DNA of 64,000 nucleotides from Talpa occidentalis (GCF_014898055.3 NW_023602073.1:85974678-86038677); one strand, 5' to 3'; positions 23,096 through 35,700 are shown, numbered from the stretch's first letter. Translations and numbers: made by a program. Notes: generated by a model from the letters alone, not told the origin.

Positions 23096-24000
23096 AAAAG
23101 TAATGTGTTATTTCTAACCAAGTGAAGAGAGAAATGAATATATCCCAAATGATGAAACAAAACAAAGTGCTGGGAGAAAACCTAAATGTAACAGACATTA
23201 CATGAAGGTAACAGTCCTAACTATAAGGAAATAAGGAATACAATCAATGAAAATAAGAATGCAGAGAAGATAGAGAAAAAAATGGGAAAATTTCAAACAG
23301 AAATAATAGAGTTGAAGAATACAATAGCTGAGCTAAAAGGTAAAATAGACTCAACAGTAGACCAAAAGAAACAGCTGATTGAATTAGAGAACTGGAACAC
23401 AGTGCAATGGAAATCACCCAAACAAATAAGCAAAAAGAAAAAAAGCAATTAAAAGAACCAACTTAGCATGGAGTCCTAAGGAATCACATCAGGAGTAACA
23501 ACACACCATAGGAGTATCAGAAAGAGAAGAGAGAATAGAGTAAAAACTTTACATGAAGAAATCACAGTTGAGAATTTTCCTAATATGGAGAAGAAAACAG
23601 ACATTCAGAGCCAAGAGGCTCTCAGAGTTCCAAACAAACAAACAAACAAACAAAAAAACATGAACAGACATCTACTAAAATATAGTATAAATTATCAGTG
23701 AAAACGAAATACAAGAAGAAAACACTAGAATCATCTAGAAAAAATATGGATCATATATTAAAGGCCTTCTATAATATTTTCTGTGGGTTTCTTTGTAGAA
23801 ATCTTGCAGACTGAAAGAGAAGAGCATGATATTCATATAAAGTGCAAAAAGAAAATGATTTTCAACCAAGAATATTTTACCTTAGTAGACTATACAAGGA
23901 GGACTAATGAACTTTACAAAAACAAAAGAATTCATCACTACTGAAGAGTCTTGCAAGAAATAATGAGAGTCACATAAAAAGAGAATAATGTTTACTTTAA
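23096..24000 (+). pseudogene. L1 ORF1 remnant
   Basis: A-rich plus-strand sequence collinear with the RNA-binding ORF1 of L1. An N-terminal coiled-coil-like A/G-rich part (about 23220-23450) is followed by the conserved stretch with cagacattcagagccaagag, tctcagagttccaaacaaac, gcagactgaaagagaagagc, ccaagaatattttacctt and aaaagaattcatcactactg. The frame is broken many times. A (CAAA)n expansion at about 23633-23658 has grown inside it. Confidence 0.7.
23633..23658. repeat. (CAAA)n microsatellite
   Basis: Tandem caaa units inside the L1 ORF1 remnant. Confidence 0.9.
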
Positions 24001-24053
24001 AAGCAGCAAGATATCAAATTATACAACATAGAAGGGAGAAAGTAAAAATTTGG

Positions 24054-24323
24054 GCCTCCCTGATGGTGCAAGGGACTAAGTCTCAATACCATGAAGCTAC
24101 TGGCAATCATTGCAGCAGAGTTTAATCCCTGGTCAGGGAGCTAACCCATATGGCACAGAAGACCTCTCCTGCTTTTCCATTGCTCCCCTCAGCAGTGTAT
24201 TTCAGAATATCTGCTTGTTCTGCTCCCTACTGTCTCTGGTGAATCCTCTCACTCCCCCACACCTCTGGCCTATACCCCAGCTCTTATATGCATAAATAAT
24301 TAAATATTTAGAAAAAAAGAAAG
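24054..24323 (+). mobile_element. tRNA-derived SINE (Rhin-1-like), decayed, nested in L1
   Basis: Plus-strand element starting at gggcctccctgatggtgcaa (24052 onward), with the body landmark ttgctcccctcagcagtgta and an A-rich tail. A perfect 13-bp duplication, agtaaaaatttgg, lies at 24041-24053 and 24324-24336. The promoter boxes are worn, so this is one of the older copies. It interrupts the L1 between ORF1 and ORF2. Confidence 0.85.
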
Positions 24324-24336
24324 AGTAAAAATTTGG

Positions 24337-26590
24337 ACTATTACAATGAGCACAAGATCAGTCTGCCCAATAGGTTATAAGTATAGAACTTAACATGTCA
24401 ACCTTATAATAACCTCAAAACAAAAATCCATAGAATAAGCATATAAGAAATTGGAATGGGAATACAAAAGAAAGCACAAAAGAATAAAATATGAGAAAAA
24501 CAAATGATCAAAGACAAACTACAAAAATACCAAAATCAAATAATAAAGTGGCAATAAATACTTAAATTTCAATAATTACCCTTTATGTTAATTACCCAAA
24601 TTCACCATTTAAAAGATACAGAGTGACTGAATGGGTCATCAAACACAATATATATTTTTTATGCCTATAGGAAACTCAGCTCTAAAGACAGCTATAGATG
24701 CAAAAATAAAAGGATGGAAGGCAATCCCACCAGCAAATGGCACAAAAGGTAGGTAGACCCATATCTAAATCAGATAAAATAGATTCCAGCTAAAAATAAT
24801 GAGACAGGGAGGACTATTATATAAAACTAAAGTTTAACATATCAAGAAGTTATAGTACATTAATATTTATGCACCAAATTATCTAGCTTCAAAATACATA
24901 GTGCATTTATTAATAGAACTAGAGACTGAGCTTGACAACAACACAATAAGAGTAGGGTATTTTTATACCCCAAATAAAACCATGTGCAGATCACCAGACA
25001 GAGAATAAATAAACAATAATTTTAAGGGACAAACTAGACCAGATGGTTTAATAATACACAGAACTTTCCCCCCCCAAACAGAATAATTTACATTTTTCTC
25101 AAGTGTACATGAAACAGTCTCAAGAATAAACCACATGTTAGGACAGAAAGCAATTGTCAATAAACTTATGATATTTGAAGTCATACCAAGTATTTCGTCA
25201 GATTGCAACATATAAAACTGGAAGCCAATCACAAAAGAAAACTGGAAAAATCTCAAACACATGGAGTCTAAACAGCATACTTCTCAGTATGGGTCAACAA
25301 AGAAAGGAAATATAAAAAATTACTTGGAGACAAATGGAAAAGAAGATACATGTTGTCAGAACATGTGGGATTCAGCAAAAGCAGTAGTAAGGTAGTAAGA
25401 GGAAAGTTAATAGCAATACAGGTCAGTATCAAGAAACAAGAAAAATCTCAAATAAGCAATTTAACCTTACACTTAAGGAAATTTGATAAAGAACAAATAA
25501 ATCCAAAAGTTAGTAGAAAGAAGGAAGTTATGAAACTCAAAGCAGAAACAAATGAAATAGAAACAAAAAAGGAGGGGAAGGAGAAAAATTCTAATAAATA
25601 GAACTAGAAATCAAAGTGGAAAAATTACAAGAAGTACCATAAAAACATAAAGGATCATAAAGGGCTAGTATGAACAATACACCAATGAATTTGATGATCT
25701 TTAAGAATATTTAGAGAAAAAAAAAGCCTACCAAGCCTTAAGCAGGAAGAAGTAGATAACTTAGACAAATCACAAAATAGAAATTGAAATGGTGACCAAA
25801 AATCTCCCAAAACTCTAAAGTCCAGGACCAAATGGCATAACTAGACTTCCAAGATGTCAAAGCTTTCTACTAAGCTTTCAAAGAAGAATTTATACTTATT
25901 CTTCTCAAACTTTTCCAAAAAAGTTTGGAAAGGGAATTGAAGAGGAATACTTCCAAATACATTTTTATGAGGTCATAAATACCCTGATACCAAAACCAGG
26001 TAAGGAATCACAAAACAAGAAAATTACAGATCAATGTTTCTGATAGAAATAGAAGCAAGTATCCTCAACAAAATACTAGCAATATGAATTTGAAATGCAT
26101 TAAAAGAATCACTCACCATAACCAAGTGAGATTTATTCTAGAGATGTGAGGAAGACTCAACACATGCAATTTAGTTCAGTTTTTGTAATGTACTATATCA
26201 TCAAAATGGGCAAAATCATATGGTTATATTAATAGATGCAGAGAAAACATTTGACAAGATTAAGTACCCATTTATGATTTAAAAACTCTTAATAAAATGG
26301 GAGTATAAAGAACATAGGTCAAAATAATAAAGACTATACACAAATCCATTACTAATATCATACTCAATAGTTGAGAAATTGAAAACTTTTTCTTTAATAT
26401 TAGCAACAAAGGCAAGTTTGTCCACTCTTATTGCTTCTATTTAATTTAGTATTGGACAACTCAGCTAGAACAATTAGACAATAAGAAATAAATCCAGATT
26501 GAGACAGAAATAAACTATCATTGTTTGCAGATGATACAACATATAGAGCCTATAGAAACATATAGAGCCCTAAAGACTCCACTATCCAGT
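24337..26590 (+). pseudogene. L1 ORF2 remnant (endonuclease and reverse transcriptase)
   Basis: The endonuclease part begins near 24545 (gcaataaatacttaaatttc and onward). The linker and early reverse transcriptase follow (aacaaaatactagcaatatg, aaatcatatggttatattaa, tagatgcagagaaaacattt). The catalytic FADD box is readable at 26521-26544 as LFADDTTY. The reading frame is interrupted throughout, and an 83-codon frame at 25350-25601 is a surviving scrap. Similarity stops abruptly near 26590, so the end of ORF2 and the 3' UTR are missing. Confidence 0.8.
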
Positions 26591-26599
26591 GCCTGGATA

Positions 26600-27830
26600 A
26601 GTGATGTATGTGTATATCTTTAATTAGGTAAGTTTCCACTTAAACTCCTATGTGGATTGCAGTTGTCCTCCTTTAAAAAAAGGAAGAAGTTCTGTTATAT
26701 ACAGGAAATCAGCAGCTTGCAGAAAAATGTTAATTCTTCCCAGTGTGACAAATAATATGACCTGTGCATAAGAAGACTTTTAAAAGGATTGAATTGAGGG
26801 AATTGAGGAGGCTGAATAGGTCATGGTGAAGATAAAGAGTAGCTTGGGAGACCTGTGATCATTCTCATTCCAGCCAAGCCACTTCAGAAATATAGAGAAA
26901 TATTATATTTCATATGCTATTCAAATATTTCTTTAGGCAAATCCATTATTTGACCACTGTTCAAAAAAAAACTGTTACCTTCTAAGTCCCCCTCTAAGAT
27001 AATTTTTAAGTACTACTGGAGTGGAAAGGCAGAGCCTAGTACGTTGTCACTGCTCATGTCATTGTAATCTAGACGCTCATCGTAAGTTTGCTCCTTTTGG
27101 TTACTGTGAGCAGTATGTGCAAAGGAAAGTAAAATAGTTATCTTATGTCTTGAGATAACATAAAGGTAATAACAATACTAATAAAACTTCTGGATTATGA
27201 CCTAAAGCAGAAAAAAGAAGATATTATAGGTAAATAAAAGTTTCTATGAGCAATTTAGTTCATGGCTAGTCATAGGGAACATTTTCTTTTTCTTGATGTG
27301 AGAATAGCTTTCTGACAAGGGAACAGCAATGCAGGACTCAATCAGTCTTCACTGTGGAGCAGAGAAGCAAAGTAGCTTCCCTAAAATATAGACATCCTTG
27401 TGGACTCAGTGGTGGAGCTCCCATTCCATAAAATTTAAATTTGAGTATAAATTCAAATTTATTTATTTATTTATTTATTTTAAACCACAAAAAAACCCTT
27501 TATTTTACTGCTTGTTTTCTCAGACCACTCCTAGTACCACTTACATTAGTACAGATTCTCCAAAAAATACTCTCTACTAGGAGATTCAGTGCACATGTGG
27601 ATTTTGTTTGTTTGTTCAGGTTATTTTTCTGTTTTGTGTGTGTGTTTATTTTAGAGGGGAACACCTACAAAGGATAATAGATGAAATATAAGAGGCAGCC
27701 CCTCACTTCCTCAGCCTGTCCTGAAACTATCATCCAGACCTAAGTGTTGCTATAAACCAGCCTGCCAATCACAAATTGGTAGGTTGTTTCCCTATTGATG
27801 TGCACAGTTTCACAGAGCATCATGAAGTCC
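26600..27830. other. No recognised gene; (TTTA)n at 27.46 kb
   Basis: Unassigned DNA. A (TTTA)n run at about 27457-27481 follows a small inverted repeat (taaatttga 27436-27444, tcaaattta 27453-27461). Confidence 0.45.
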
Positions 27831-27844
27831 ACTTCATAAAATTT

Positions 27845-28025
27845 GAAATAGAAATTATTATTATTATTTTATTATTTTTTATTATAAATTTTATTTTTAT
27901 ATTCCCCATACAATTGTGACCCCCTTATTTTGACCCCAATCACTCCCCTCCCCACCCCCCACCCCCCATAGAGTGTCTCTGGTTCATAGTTGTTTGTTGA
28001 TTTTGATTTTTACTTTCTTATAGTT
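27845..28025 (-). mobile_element. 5'-truncated L1 3' end
   Basis: The reverse-complement L1 3' UTR is clear: atattccccatacaattg, then the C-rich polypyrimidine run (ctcccctccccacccccc) and ctctggttcatagttgtttg. An ATT-rich tail occupies 27853-27900. A possible 11-bp duplication, ttcataaaatt, lies at 27833-27843 and 28026-28036. Only about 120 bases of unique L1 sequence are present. Confidence 0.75.
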
Positions 28026-28039
28026 TTCATAAAATTGTT

Positions 28040-28775
28040 GATTTAAATTTTTTCATGATAAATCAGTCACCTCAATTTTTCTTAGTTCTTTTAAACTGTC
28101 TATACATATAAAAGTGATTGTTTTCATACAAATGAAGTATTTTCCTTCACAGTTTGAACAGAATTCTGTGTAATCACTTCAAATTATTATTAACAGTACA
28201 GAAACTTCCTATAGGAATGAACAGAAGATAAAGTCATTGCCAAAAAAATAGAATGGAGGTGTGAAAAGCTATGTAACAAGCATAGCTGGAAGATTAATAT
28301 AAATTTGTTAATTGTTCTACACTATTTACATTATAGATATAGTTCAGGCTTTCAGTGTTTAACCAAGGTGAACTCTGTAAAACTTCACATTCAGTCAGAA
28401 AAGCTTCAGATTTCCAAAGATTCCCCTTAACTGGAAAATTTGTGGGTTCAGTTTGCTGTGAGATGCCATTTAAACCAATCTTATGAATCCCAGATTTTCC
28501 TGATACACCCTAGCATGTGATTTCAACAGTTACTGATTCCGTTTGCAATTTAGTCAACAAAAGTGATTAGCAGACATGAAGTAGTAAATGCCATTCCACA
28601 CAAAGTGAAAGTGATCCAAACTTGGTGAGGTTTGCCTACCTAACTGGACAGTTGGAAATTACCTGTTGGGAGAAATTTATTGTGCATTTTAACTCTGGAG
28701 GCTGCCAGATACATGATTATATTGTAGTAATGACTTTTCTTAAAATTAATCTCTTTGCCACTTTTCTCCCAAGTA
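28040..28775. other. Unique DNA, possible conserved non-coding sequence
   Basis: No transposon text is recognised. The part from about 28390 to 28700 has mixed composition without simple repeats, the sort of sequence in which conserved enhancers are found. No proof is available from one species. Confidence 0.3.
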
Positions 28776-28976
28776 CAGGCACACCATATCCATAAGCTAA
28801 GCCTCTTATACTTCTAAGGTTTTATTAATACACAGACACACCGACTCATATGTTTGCTGTCTATGACTCCTGTTGTGCCACAATAGCAAAACTGAGGAGT
28901 TTTGGTGGAAACTCTAGTATTTGGAAAGGCTAAAATTACTATCTTGACTTTTACAAAAAAAGTTTGCCCATTCCTG
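28776..28976 (-). mobile_element. hAT-type DNA transposon fossil
   Basis: Ends caggcacacc and gcccattcctg. The interior includes aaggttttattaatacacag, gtctatgactcctgttgtgc and ttttacaaaaaaagtttgcc. Same family and orientation as the 15.6 and 47.2 kb copies. Confidence 0.65.
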
Positions 28977-29009
28977 TTTTAGTCTGTTATTTGTCCTATA
29001 GACAGATTT

Positions 29010-29250
29010 AGCATTTATCATGATGATGAGAGTTACCTACCATTTATTATCTGTCAGATACTGTGATAAACCTTTCTTATACTTTATTTACCTGACTGCA
29101 GTCCTATTTTCATTAAAGTATTGTTTTTTTCCATTAAAAGTATGAGAAAGGAGAGATTCTGGAAGTGTAGGTGCTTTGCCCATGTAAAAAGTGGAGTTAG
29201 GATTGAGCCTTAAGTCTGACTCAAAACCTATGCTATTCCTCTTTATCCAT
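29010..29250 (-). repeat. MIR SINE fragment
   Basis: Reverse-complement MIR order: taccatttattatctgtcag, cattaaaagtatgagaaagg, aggtgctttgcccatgta, ttaggattgagccttaag and tgactcaaaacctatgctat. Confidence 0.65.
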
Positions 29251-29254
29251 CTCT

Positions 29255-32200
29255 TTCTAAAAATCCCATGGTCATCCTGTTCCAGGCAATTTGCATGTTT
29301 GAATCTATGAGAAATATGCCAATGGATTTAAGTAAGTGACTTAGCCTCTTGGATGTGAGAAAAAGCTTAATATAGAACAGAGGCAGAAACAGATTTAATA
29401 GTTTTCTTGCAGTATAAGGAGTTCAAATCTAAGTACTCAGGTCTGTGCTTCTGCAATCTGTTTTAAAGCTTTCCAAACCAGATGGTGTCTGGAAGTCACA
29501 ATTTGGTCATTAATTAGTGTCTTTTGGCAAACCATGTATGTGACTATTCTGAGCTTCAGCCTTTCATCATTCAAGAAGGAAGAGAGTTACAGAATTCCAG
29601 GCTACCACTAGAACACCTGTGTGCTCCATCCTCCCCCTCTTAGCAGGCACCTCACTCTGGGGGACGCTGCCCACAGGATATGAATTTCCCTAGTGGGCAA
29701 GATTACATGAGGGCCCAGGGCATTCCTTGTGGTAGCACATTTCATGTTACTGCAATCTTTTGCAAATGTGACCCCCTATATACATGTTCATCCCAAAAAG
29801 AATGCTTTTAGTAAATATAGACTGGCAAAGCAGGGTCATTTGTGGTATTTTGCAGAGGATTGTTTTCATTAGAGGTCCATTTTCTGCTGTAAAATAATCC
29901 AAAAAGACTGATCACAGAGGACCCATTTATTTTAAGGCTGCCCCATCTGTGGGCTATTATTTTGTCTGGAAATAGGTATTCCTCACCTGATCTCCCAGTA
30001 ATTTCATTAATTCCCTGAGAATTATCTGTAGAATATCTAGACTAGATCTTACTCTCCCAATAATGTCTTAACCCAGATTTTTATTCCCATGAAAATTGAC
30101 AAAGCAGGTGTCTTGTTTATTTTTTAACCCTGCATTTACTCATGAAGAGCATAAGATAGTTACATGAATATATGCATTATTCATATTTCAAATTAATAGA
30201 TTGTCCATCAGAGGACAGCAATTTGATTCTATTCTGGCAAGTTTCAGAGGCTGACTATATCCCTTGGTGTGGAAAGGGAAAGGTTCAAAGGAAAAGCAAT
30301 CTTAGAGGATATCACATCTAAATGTCCTAATTTTGTGAATGGGTAAACAGAGATGCTCACCTTCACTTCTCCTTCCACATGGGACACAATATAGAATATT
30401 CCCAGACTTCTCTTGGAAAGAATGAGGTTATCTTATAGGTCTGTTAGTTATTCCAGGATTTTCCCTTTAAGGTTTTCATAAAGGATAAGATTGTCAATAA
30501 TAAAATTACTTGGAAATGTTAAGTCAATTTATAATTTGAGGTGATATTATCAATAATCATTCATTCTCCTCATCCCCAGAAACATTTATATCAAAAGGAA
30601 GTCAAATCATGGAATTTTACATAACTAATCTTTAAGTTTTTATTAGTGATGAAGTCAACTTCAATATAGTGTAAAAATAAACAAAATCAGTTCCTAGTGA
30701 TTTTTAACTCCTACTAAAAATAAGACCTGTTTGTGGAAACTGTTATGTTCCTCATCTTTTCATTTTTTTCACCCCTCTCTCCAACTTCAACTCTGCTGCC
30801 CCTCCCTGTTATGGTCCCCTTTGTGTCTCCACCCAGGAGGGAAATGTTTCTGAAGCATTAAAATGGGGAGACTGAGATCAAGAGATCTCTGGAATTGTTG
30901 TTTCCATGTTTGATTATTCTTCACAATGCTGGCAAAAGTTCAAATACTAAATGATACATTTAAAATTATATTGACAGAACTCAAGGGCATAGTTTCACTA
31001 AATGAAAAGCACGAGTCTTTTCAGTACATATTTCCTCATTTGATTCCATTTCTTAGACCAAGTTCACATTTTTTCAGTGTCTAAATGTGAACAGAGCTTC
31101 TAGCCAGACTGTGACACCCCAACTCCATGTTCCTAACACAAATTAAGCCATTAGGACATTTTCATGCTCATATTCATCATTTTAGTGTCCTAGTGGCATT
31201 GTGTTTGATAGTGGAAAATATTATCAGTGTATTATTCCAGTTACTTTGGCAAAGTGAGTGCTCCTTAATAGTACTCTATTACATATGTGATGTGAGACCA
31301 AGAGACTTGCAAACTTTTTCCCCCTGTTCTCCCTGAGTCATCTCATCTGGCATTTCACAATACATTCCAAGAGGCAAGATCAGGAGAGTGACCGCAACAG
31401 TAGCAGAGGCATTTCTTCAGAAGGAACTGCCTTTGATTGAGGGAGAAGAGAAAGAGAAAAATAGAGAAGGTTTTTTTTGGGGGGGATCTCTGCTGTCAGG
31501 GATTAAGAAAATAGGGAATTAAAGTTACCCAGGATTCCCATCCTTGCAAGTTGTTCTAGTAACTCAATAAGTGAACAACATGAGAAGAAGAATTAAAAGA
31601 TTCAAGGAAAAGAAAATGGAAACAAAAAACTTAAGTCTTGGTTTTGATCTGTCTTCTATCCCCGTTATACCAGGATTCTATTTTGGGGCAGGTGAGGAAG
31701 AGGTAATATACTTCTCAGATTGGTTTCGTGTGTGTGTGTGTGTGTGTGTGTGTGCATGAGATTTTCATTTTAAACTGAGGATTTTCCTATTGTCTTTAAG
31801 GGAATTATATACAGATAACATTTTCGTTTCCAAAATAATCTCCAAGTAAGGATGATGGCTTTATAATATAAGGTTCTGTTCTCAAAAATGCTGACTCCCA
31901 CAAGATGGGTTTCACTTACCATTTAAGCCAATTGCATAGAATCATAATATGATTTTATTGGGGAAAAATTCACATTTCCCTAATATCAGCATACGATTCA
32001 ACTGGCAGTGAGAGGAGTAGTTATGAACCACTAAGATGAGGTCTGGTATACCAGTGTGAGGCTTCTGCCACAGGAACTGGAACTTCTGTTGCAGAGTCAG
32101 TGGTATCAGTACTTCAGCGGTATCAATACTTCAGAGGGTGGCTCCTCTGGAAAAGTTTCATCAGGCTGTCATACTACTTTATATTAGATAGATTTTGTAT

Positions 32201-32590
32201 AGAAATAGTATTATCTTGCAGTGAAGAACACAAAATCCTGGAACTAATTCCAGTTGTTAAATGGTGGTATTACCTGGAACTCTTTTGATTAGGATCATGG
32301 AAAGGAAGATAAATTAATTCACTGGCTTCACTACCAACCATGGTGGAATATTCTGTGATTGCAACTATGCTGACCTCAGTCACATAAAGAATTTATTTAG
32401 CCACCAATAATTTTCCAGACATATGGAGCCTAAGGGCCACAGCTCCCAGTAGTAATTGAATGAGTTCACACTGATGGAGAGCCTGAAATGCTGATAGTGC
32501 TCCCACACTTTCTAGAGTTTATTTTCTTACATTATATAGTTTGGGGATCAAAAGAGACTGAATAATGAAGATTCAACAGAAGCATTGGTG
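29255..32590. other. Unique DNA, no exon recognised
   Basis: No named repeat apart from the (GT)n below and homopolymer runs (T/G run near 31470). The stretch 29830-30010 (for example ggctgccccatctgtgggct) is transposon-free and could be conserved non-coding DNA. Short frames at 31127-31336 and 31571-31759 have no motif. Confidence 0.4.
31728..31754. repeat. (GT)n microsatellite
   Basis: An uninterrupted gt run of 27 bases. Confidence 0.95.
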
Positions 32591-32593
32591 CCA

Positions 32594-32768
32594 TGATCTG
32601 TCATTACAGAGAGAGTTGCCAAAACATTTGAGTTGAATTTTTAAGTCTAACAGCCAATTTACACAGAATTGGGGCGAGGCAGAAATGTGCAGTCTGCAAA
32701 TGATCATTAGACTGAATTAATTTTCCCTCCCAGCCCTCAATGGGGAAGGGAGTAGAGGAGAAGAAAAA
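32594..32768 (+). repeat. Low-copy direct repeat P (partner at 34.0 kb)
   Basis: Collinear with 34015-34188 in the same orientation. Shared pieces include gagttgccaaa.catttga, tttacacaga, gtctgcaaatga, ctcccagcc/cacccagct and gtag.g.agaa(g)aaaa. The copies are clearly diverged. The family is not recognised. Confidence 0.75.
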
Positions 32769-32939
32769 TGTTGTAGCATCAGGGATCCATTATAGGAGAT
32801 TAGGCCCCAGGAACATACTTCACTCTGAGTAAAGTCTTCCTTTCCATGGCAGAGATTAGGAGATTTTGATGGAAATGTAACTAGTTCTGCTAAAGGGAGG
32901 ATTAGCTTTAACAGGAACCTGCTGGTAGTTGATAAAATG

Positions 32940-33390
32940 CTCAACTTTGACCGAGTTTATTAGTTATTTTTTGCCAAAATACTATTGACAACAACCCCCC
33001 CCCAAAAAAAAAAAAAAAGAGAGAAACTTAGTGGCTTGAAGCAATGAGCATGTAGTTAGCTCAAAGAGTTAAGGTTAGCAATTGGATTGAGCTTGACCAG
33101 AGCATTTTGGTAAACTCAGCTCCCCTCCATATATCTGTCATCCTTCAGAAGGCTAGCCCATGTAGCTCCTTATAGCAGTGGTCGTGACATGAGATGGTGA
33201 AAGCAATAACAAGTATGCACTAGTGTCAATTATTTTTCACATCACACTAGCCAAAGGCAGTCAGACTGCTTACCCATAGCAAAGGGCATAGATGGGTGAG
33301 TGAGAAATGAGCCCCATCAGTGCAGCCTTCCATTCAAAGCGAACACCTTTAGGCAGCTAGTGTGTGTTCTGCTTTCCCAGAGTTATAAGA
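32940..33390. repeat. Ancient dispersed repeat, family not assigned
   Basis: Phrases familiar from old mammalian LTR-type repeats appear in order: ttattttttgccaaaatac, cttagtggcttgaagcaatg, ccttcagaaggctagcccat and catagcaaagggcatagatg. A C/A run at 32994-33018 has grown inside it. It lies between direct repeats P and Q. Confidence 0.4.
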
Positions 33391-34014
33391 TACTTGTAAG
33401 AGAGAAATATCAGTAAGAGGTTTAAAAAAAAAAAGGAAAGGAAAGAAGTGCTTTTAGTACAATTACGCCAAGTAGGAGCAAACCATGAAGATTTGTGTGA
33501 AATCACCTGGTTTTGTACCTGGCAGTGTACCAGCACCTCAGCTGGCTATGTATGAAAAGGAGAAAATACATTTTTTGGTAACATACTATATACCTAAAGC
33601 CATATTTAGGCTATTAGTAGTTATCCTTCCGTTAACACTTGTAACATTTCTTATATTTTGATGTTATTATTTCTAAGTGAAGAGGATGATGAGGCTTATT
33701 CTTGAAATAACAGTGCAAGCAAATGATGGAGTTGCCTTTTTCCATTTTCAAAACTCATACTCTGAACTGTACCTTGGACCCATATTGACTCATTTGCTGT
33801 CAACTTTTTTTAAAACAATTCTCTGAGCTGTAAAAATAGTACCAGTCAGGAAAAAAAAATTTAGGACATGGAATAATTTACTTTCCTGGCCTACCCTTCC
33901 CAGACTATTTTGAATGGCTTCCCTTTGTAGGTGATGAAGAACATTTGCCTATTTCCAGCCCAGAGAAAAAGGCAAGAATTTTCAGATGAAGCAGAGCTTA
34001 TGTTCTGTTTGCTT

Positions 34015-34188
34015 TGTCATACTACTACAAAAGGAGTTGCCAAAGCATTTGAATTGGGTTTTTAAGTTTAGAACCCAACTTACACAGAGCTGGGGAGAGA
34101 TGGAAGTATGTGGTCTGCAAATGACAATTAGGTTGGCCTCATTCTCCCACCCAGCTTTCAAGGTGGAAGTGAGTAGGGAAGAAAAAGG
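34015..34188 (+). repeat. Low-copy direct repeat Q (partner at 32.6 kb)
   Basis: The second member of the pair described at 32594-32768, about 1.42 kb downstream and in the same orientation. Frames on both strands here (33982-34359 -, 33986-34216 +) are chance frames. Confidence 0.75.
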
Positions 34189-34189
34189 C

Positions 34190-35200
34190 CTATTGGAGCC
34201 AAGACAATGTGACTGACTCATGCTGGCTCTGAGTTTCATTAGATGATGGGCAGCAGTTGTGCCTTCTCTGGTTGCTCTTTGTACCCCAATCAGGCTACAT
34301 GTGATTTCAATGTCTGTAGTTACACCAAAGGGCTGGTTTGATGCCTGACGTTTGCACATGGTCTCTCTGAGTTGTGGTCCAAGGCGCTGGCTTGGATGAA
34401 CCCTAAAGCATTCAAAAACAAGAGAAAGAAAGGAGGGGAGGTTAGCTCCAGTTCAGTTTTGAAGGCAAGATCTAAAAGTAATGTTGCTAGATACAAGTTT
34501 TATAGACTTGACTAGGATGTACAGGTTGGAAATAAGAAATTAAAATGTTCTATCAGGAAAACAAGAAATTTTTTTCATTAAAAATAATTTTAGAAGTTGT
34601 TGGTGTTTATGTATTATATGTAGCAGGGACTAATTAGGAGTCCAGATTTTTTATTATTAAACAAAAATAAATTAGAAACATTTTACTACTTGTATATGTC
34701 AAAATGACAAATCAATAAATGTCATCTAAAGTCTCACATGAAATATTTACTCTTTCCAGAGCCTTATTATTAGGAAAAAACAATTTTAAAAACCATATTT
34801 CCAATTTCTCTGGTATAGTTCTTTTCTTGGCCTTTATATATCATTCAGTCTAATACTAATAATTTTAGAATGCTACAGGATTATGTACTGATGATATAAA
34901 TATTTCATAAAAATGTAGACGAAAAGTCCCTTTCCTTTCAAGAGTTTACAGTTAGAGAGACAGGCTTATACTCAACTAGTTAAATATCATGTGTATATTT
35001 TTTGTCAAAATTTTAAGAAAGGTTTAAGATTTTTTTAGAGAAAGATATTAGTTCTCTGTTAGTATATTCAAGGATTAATTTAGAGATGAAGAAGAAGCTG
35101 ATAAGTGCCTCTGAGTTCTGAAGGGTAGATGAGTTTTGGTGGTCAGAGATCAAAGCAAGAATATTTTATGCAATAGTAATTTCTTATTTTCTGGCAAAGC
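34190..35200. other. No feature recognised
   Basis: AT-rich DNA with no supportable exon or repeat. Confidence 0.45.
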
Positions 35201-35204
35201 AGAA

Positions 35205-35395
35205 TGCTTTAGAAGAACAGAAGCATGGAATTTGGAATCAGATATCTGAGTTCTGGCACTCTCTAGCTATAATGTAGCTTAGAATATACTTCAGCCTCCC
35301 TCTTCATTAGTAAAATGGGGATAATACAACTTTTCCCTAAGGTCAATATGAAAATTGACATAACTAACCTTCTATGTAAGTAGCCATGCCAGAAC
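35205..35395 (+). repeat. MIR SINE
   Basis: Plus-strand MIR in order: agcatggaatttggaatcag, gttctggcactctctagcta, cagcctccctcttcattagt, aaaatggggataatacaact. Confidence 0.8.
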
Positions 35396-35539
35396 ACATA
35401 AGTCAGTTCTCACATTAGTTTTTTTTTTTTTCATGAATCCTTTCATCTCTACTCTTTAGTAAAATCTGTGGTTTCATAGACTCAATACCTTTCTCTTTCT
35501 CTCTCTCACATCTCTGTCTCTTCTGCTCAAATTTTCTTC

Positions 35540-35700
35540 ATCTTAAACACATGTTCAAGTGCTACACAGCCTCAGAAAATATTTCCTTTGATCTGGCCTC
35601 CTTCTTTTGCTATAATTTTCTGTCTCAATGTTTTTATTTTCAAATATTTAGATGAGACATCTGTACTACTTGCCTCAACTTGGTTATTTCTCATTTATCT
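35540..35700 (+). repeat. L2-like fragment
   Basis: Worn plus-strand text: cacatgttcaagtgctacac, cagaaaatatttcctttgat and ctggcctccttcttttgc. Confidence 0.35.

Noticed and set aside
23633..23658. Short regular repeats that might hint at a CRISPR-like array
   Set aside because: It is a simple CAAA microsatellite inside an L1 remnant with no spacers, and the genome is mammalian.
27436..27461. A 9-bp inverted repeat as a terminator or operator
   Set aside because: AT-rich and next to a TTTA microsatellite; expected by chance in this composition and not meaningful in a mammalian genome.
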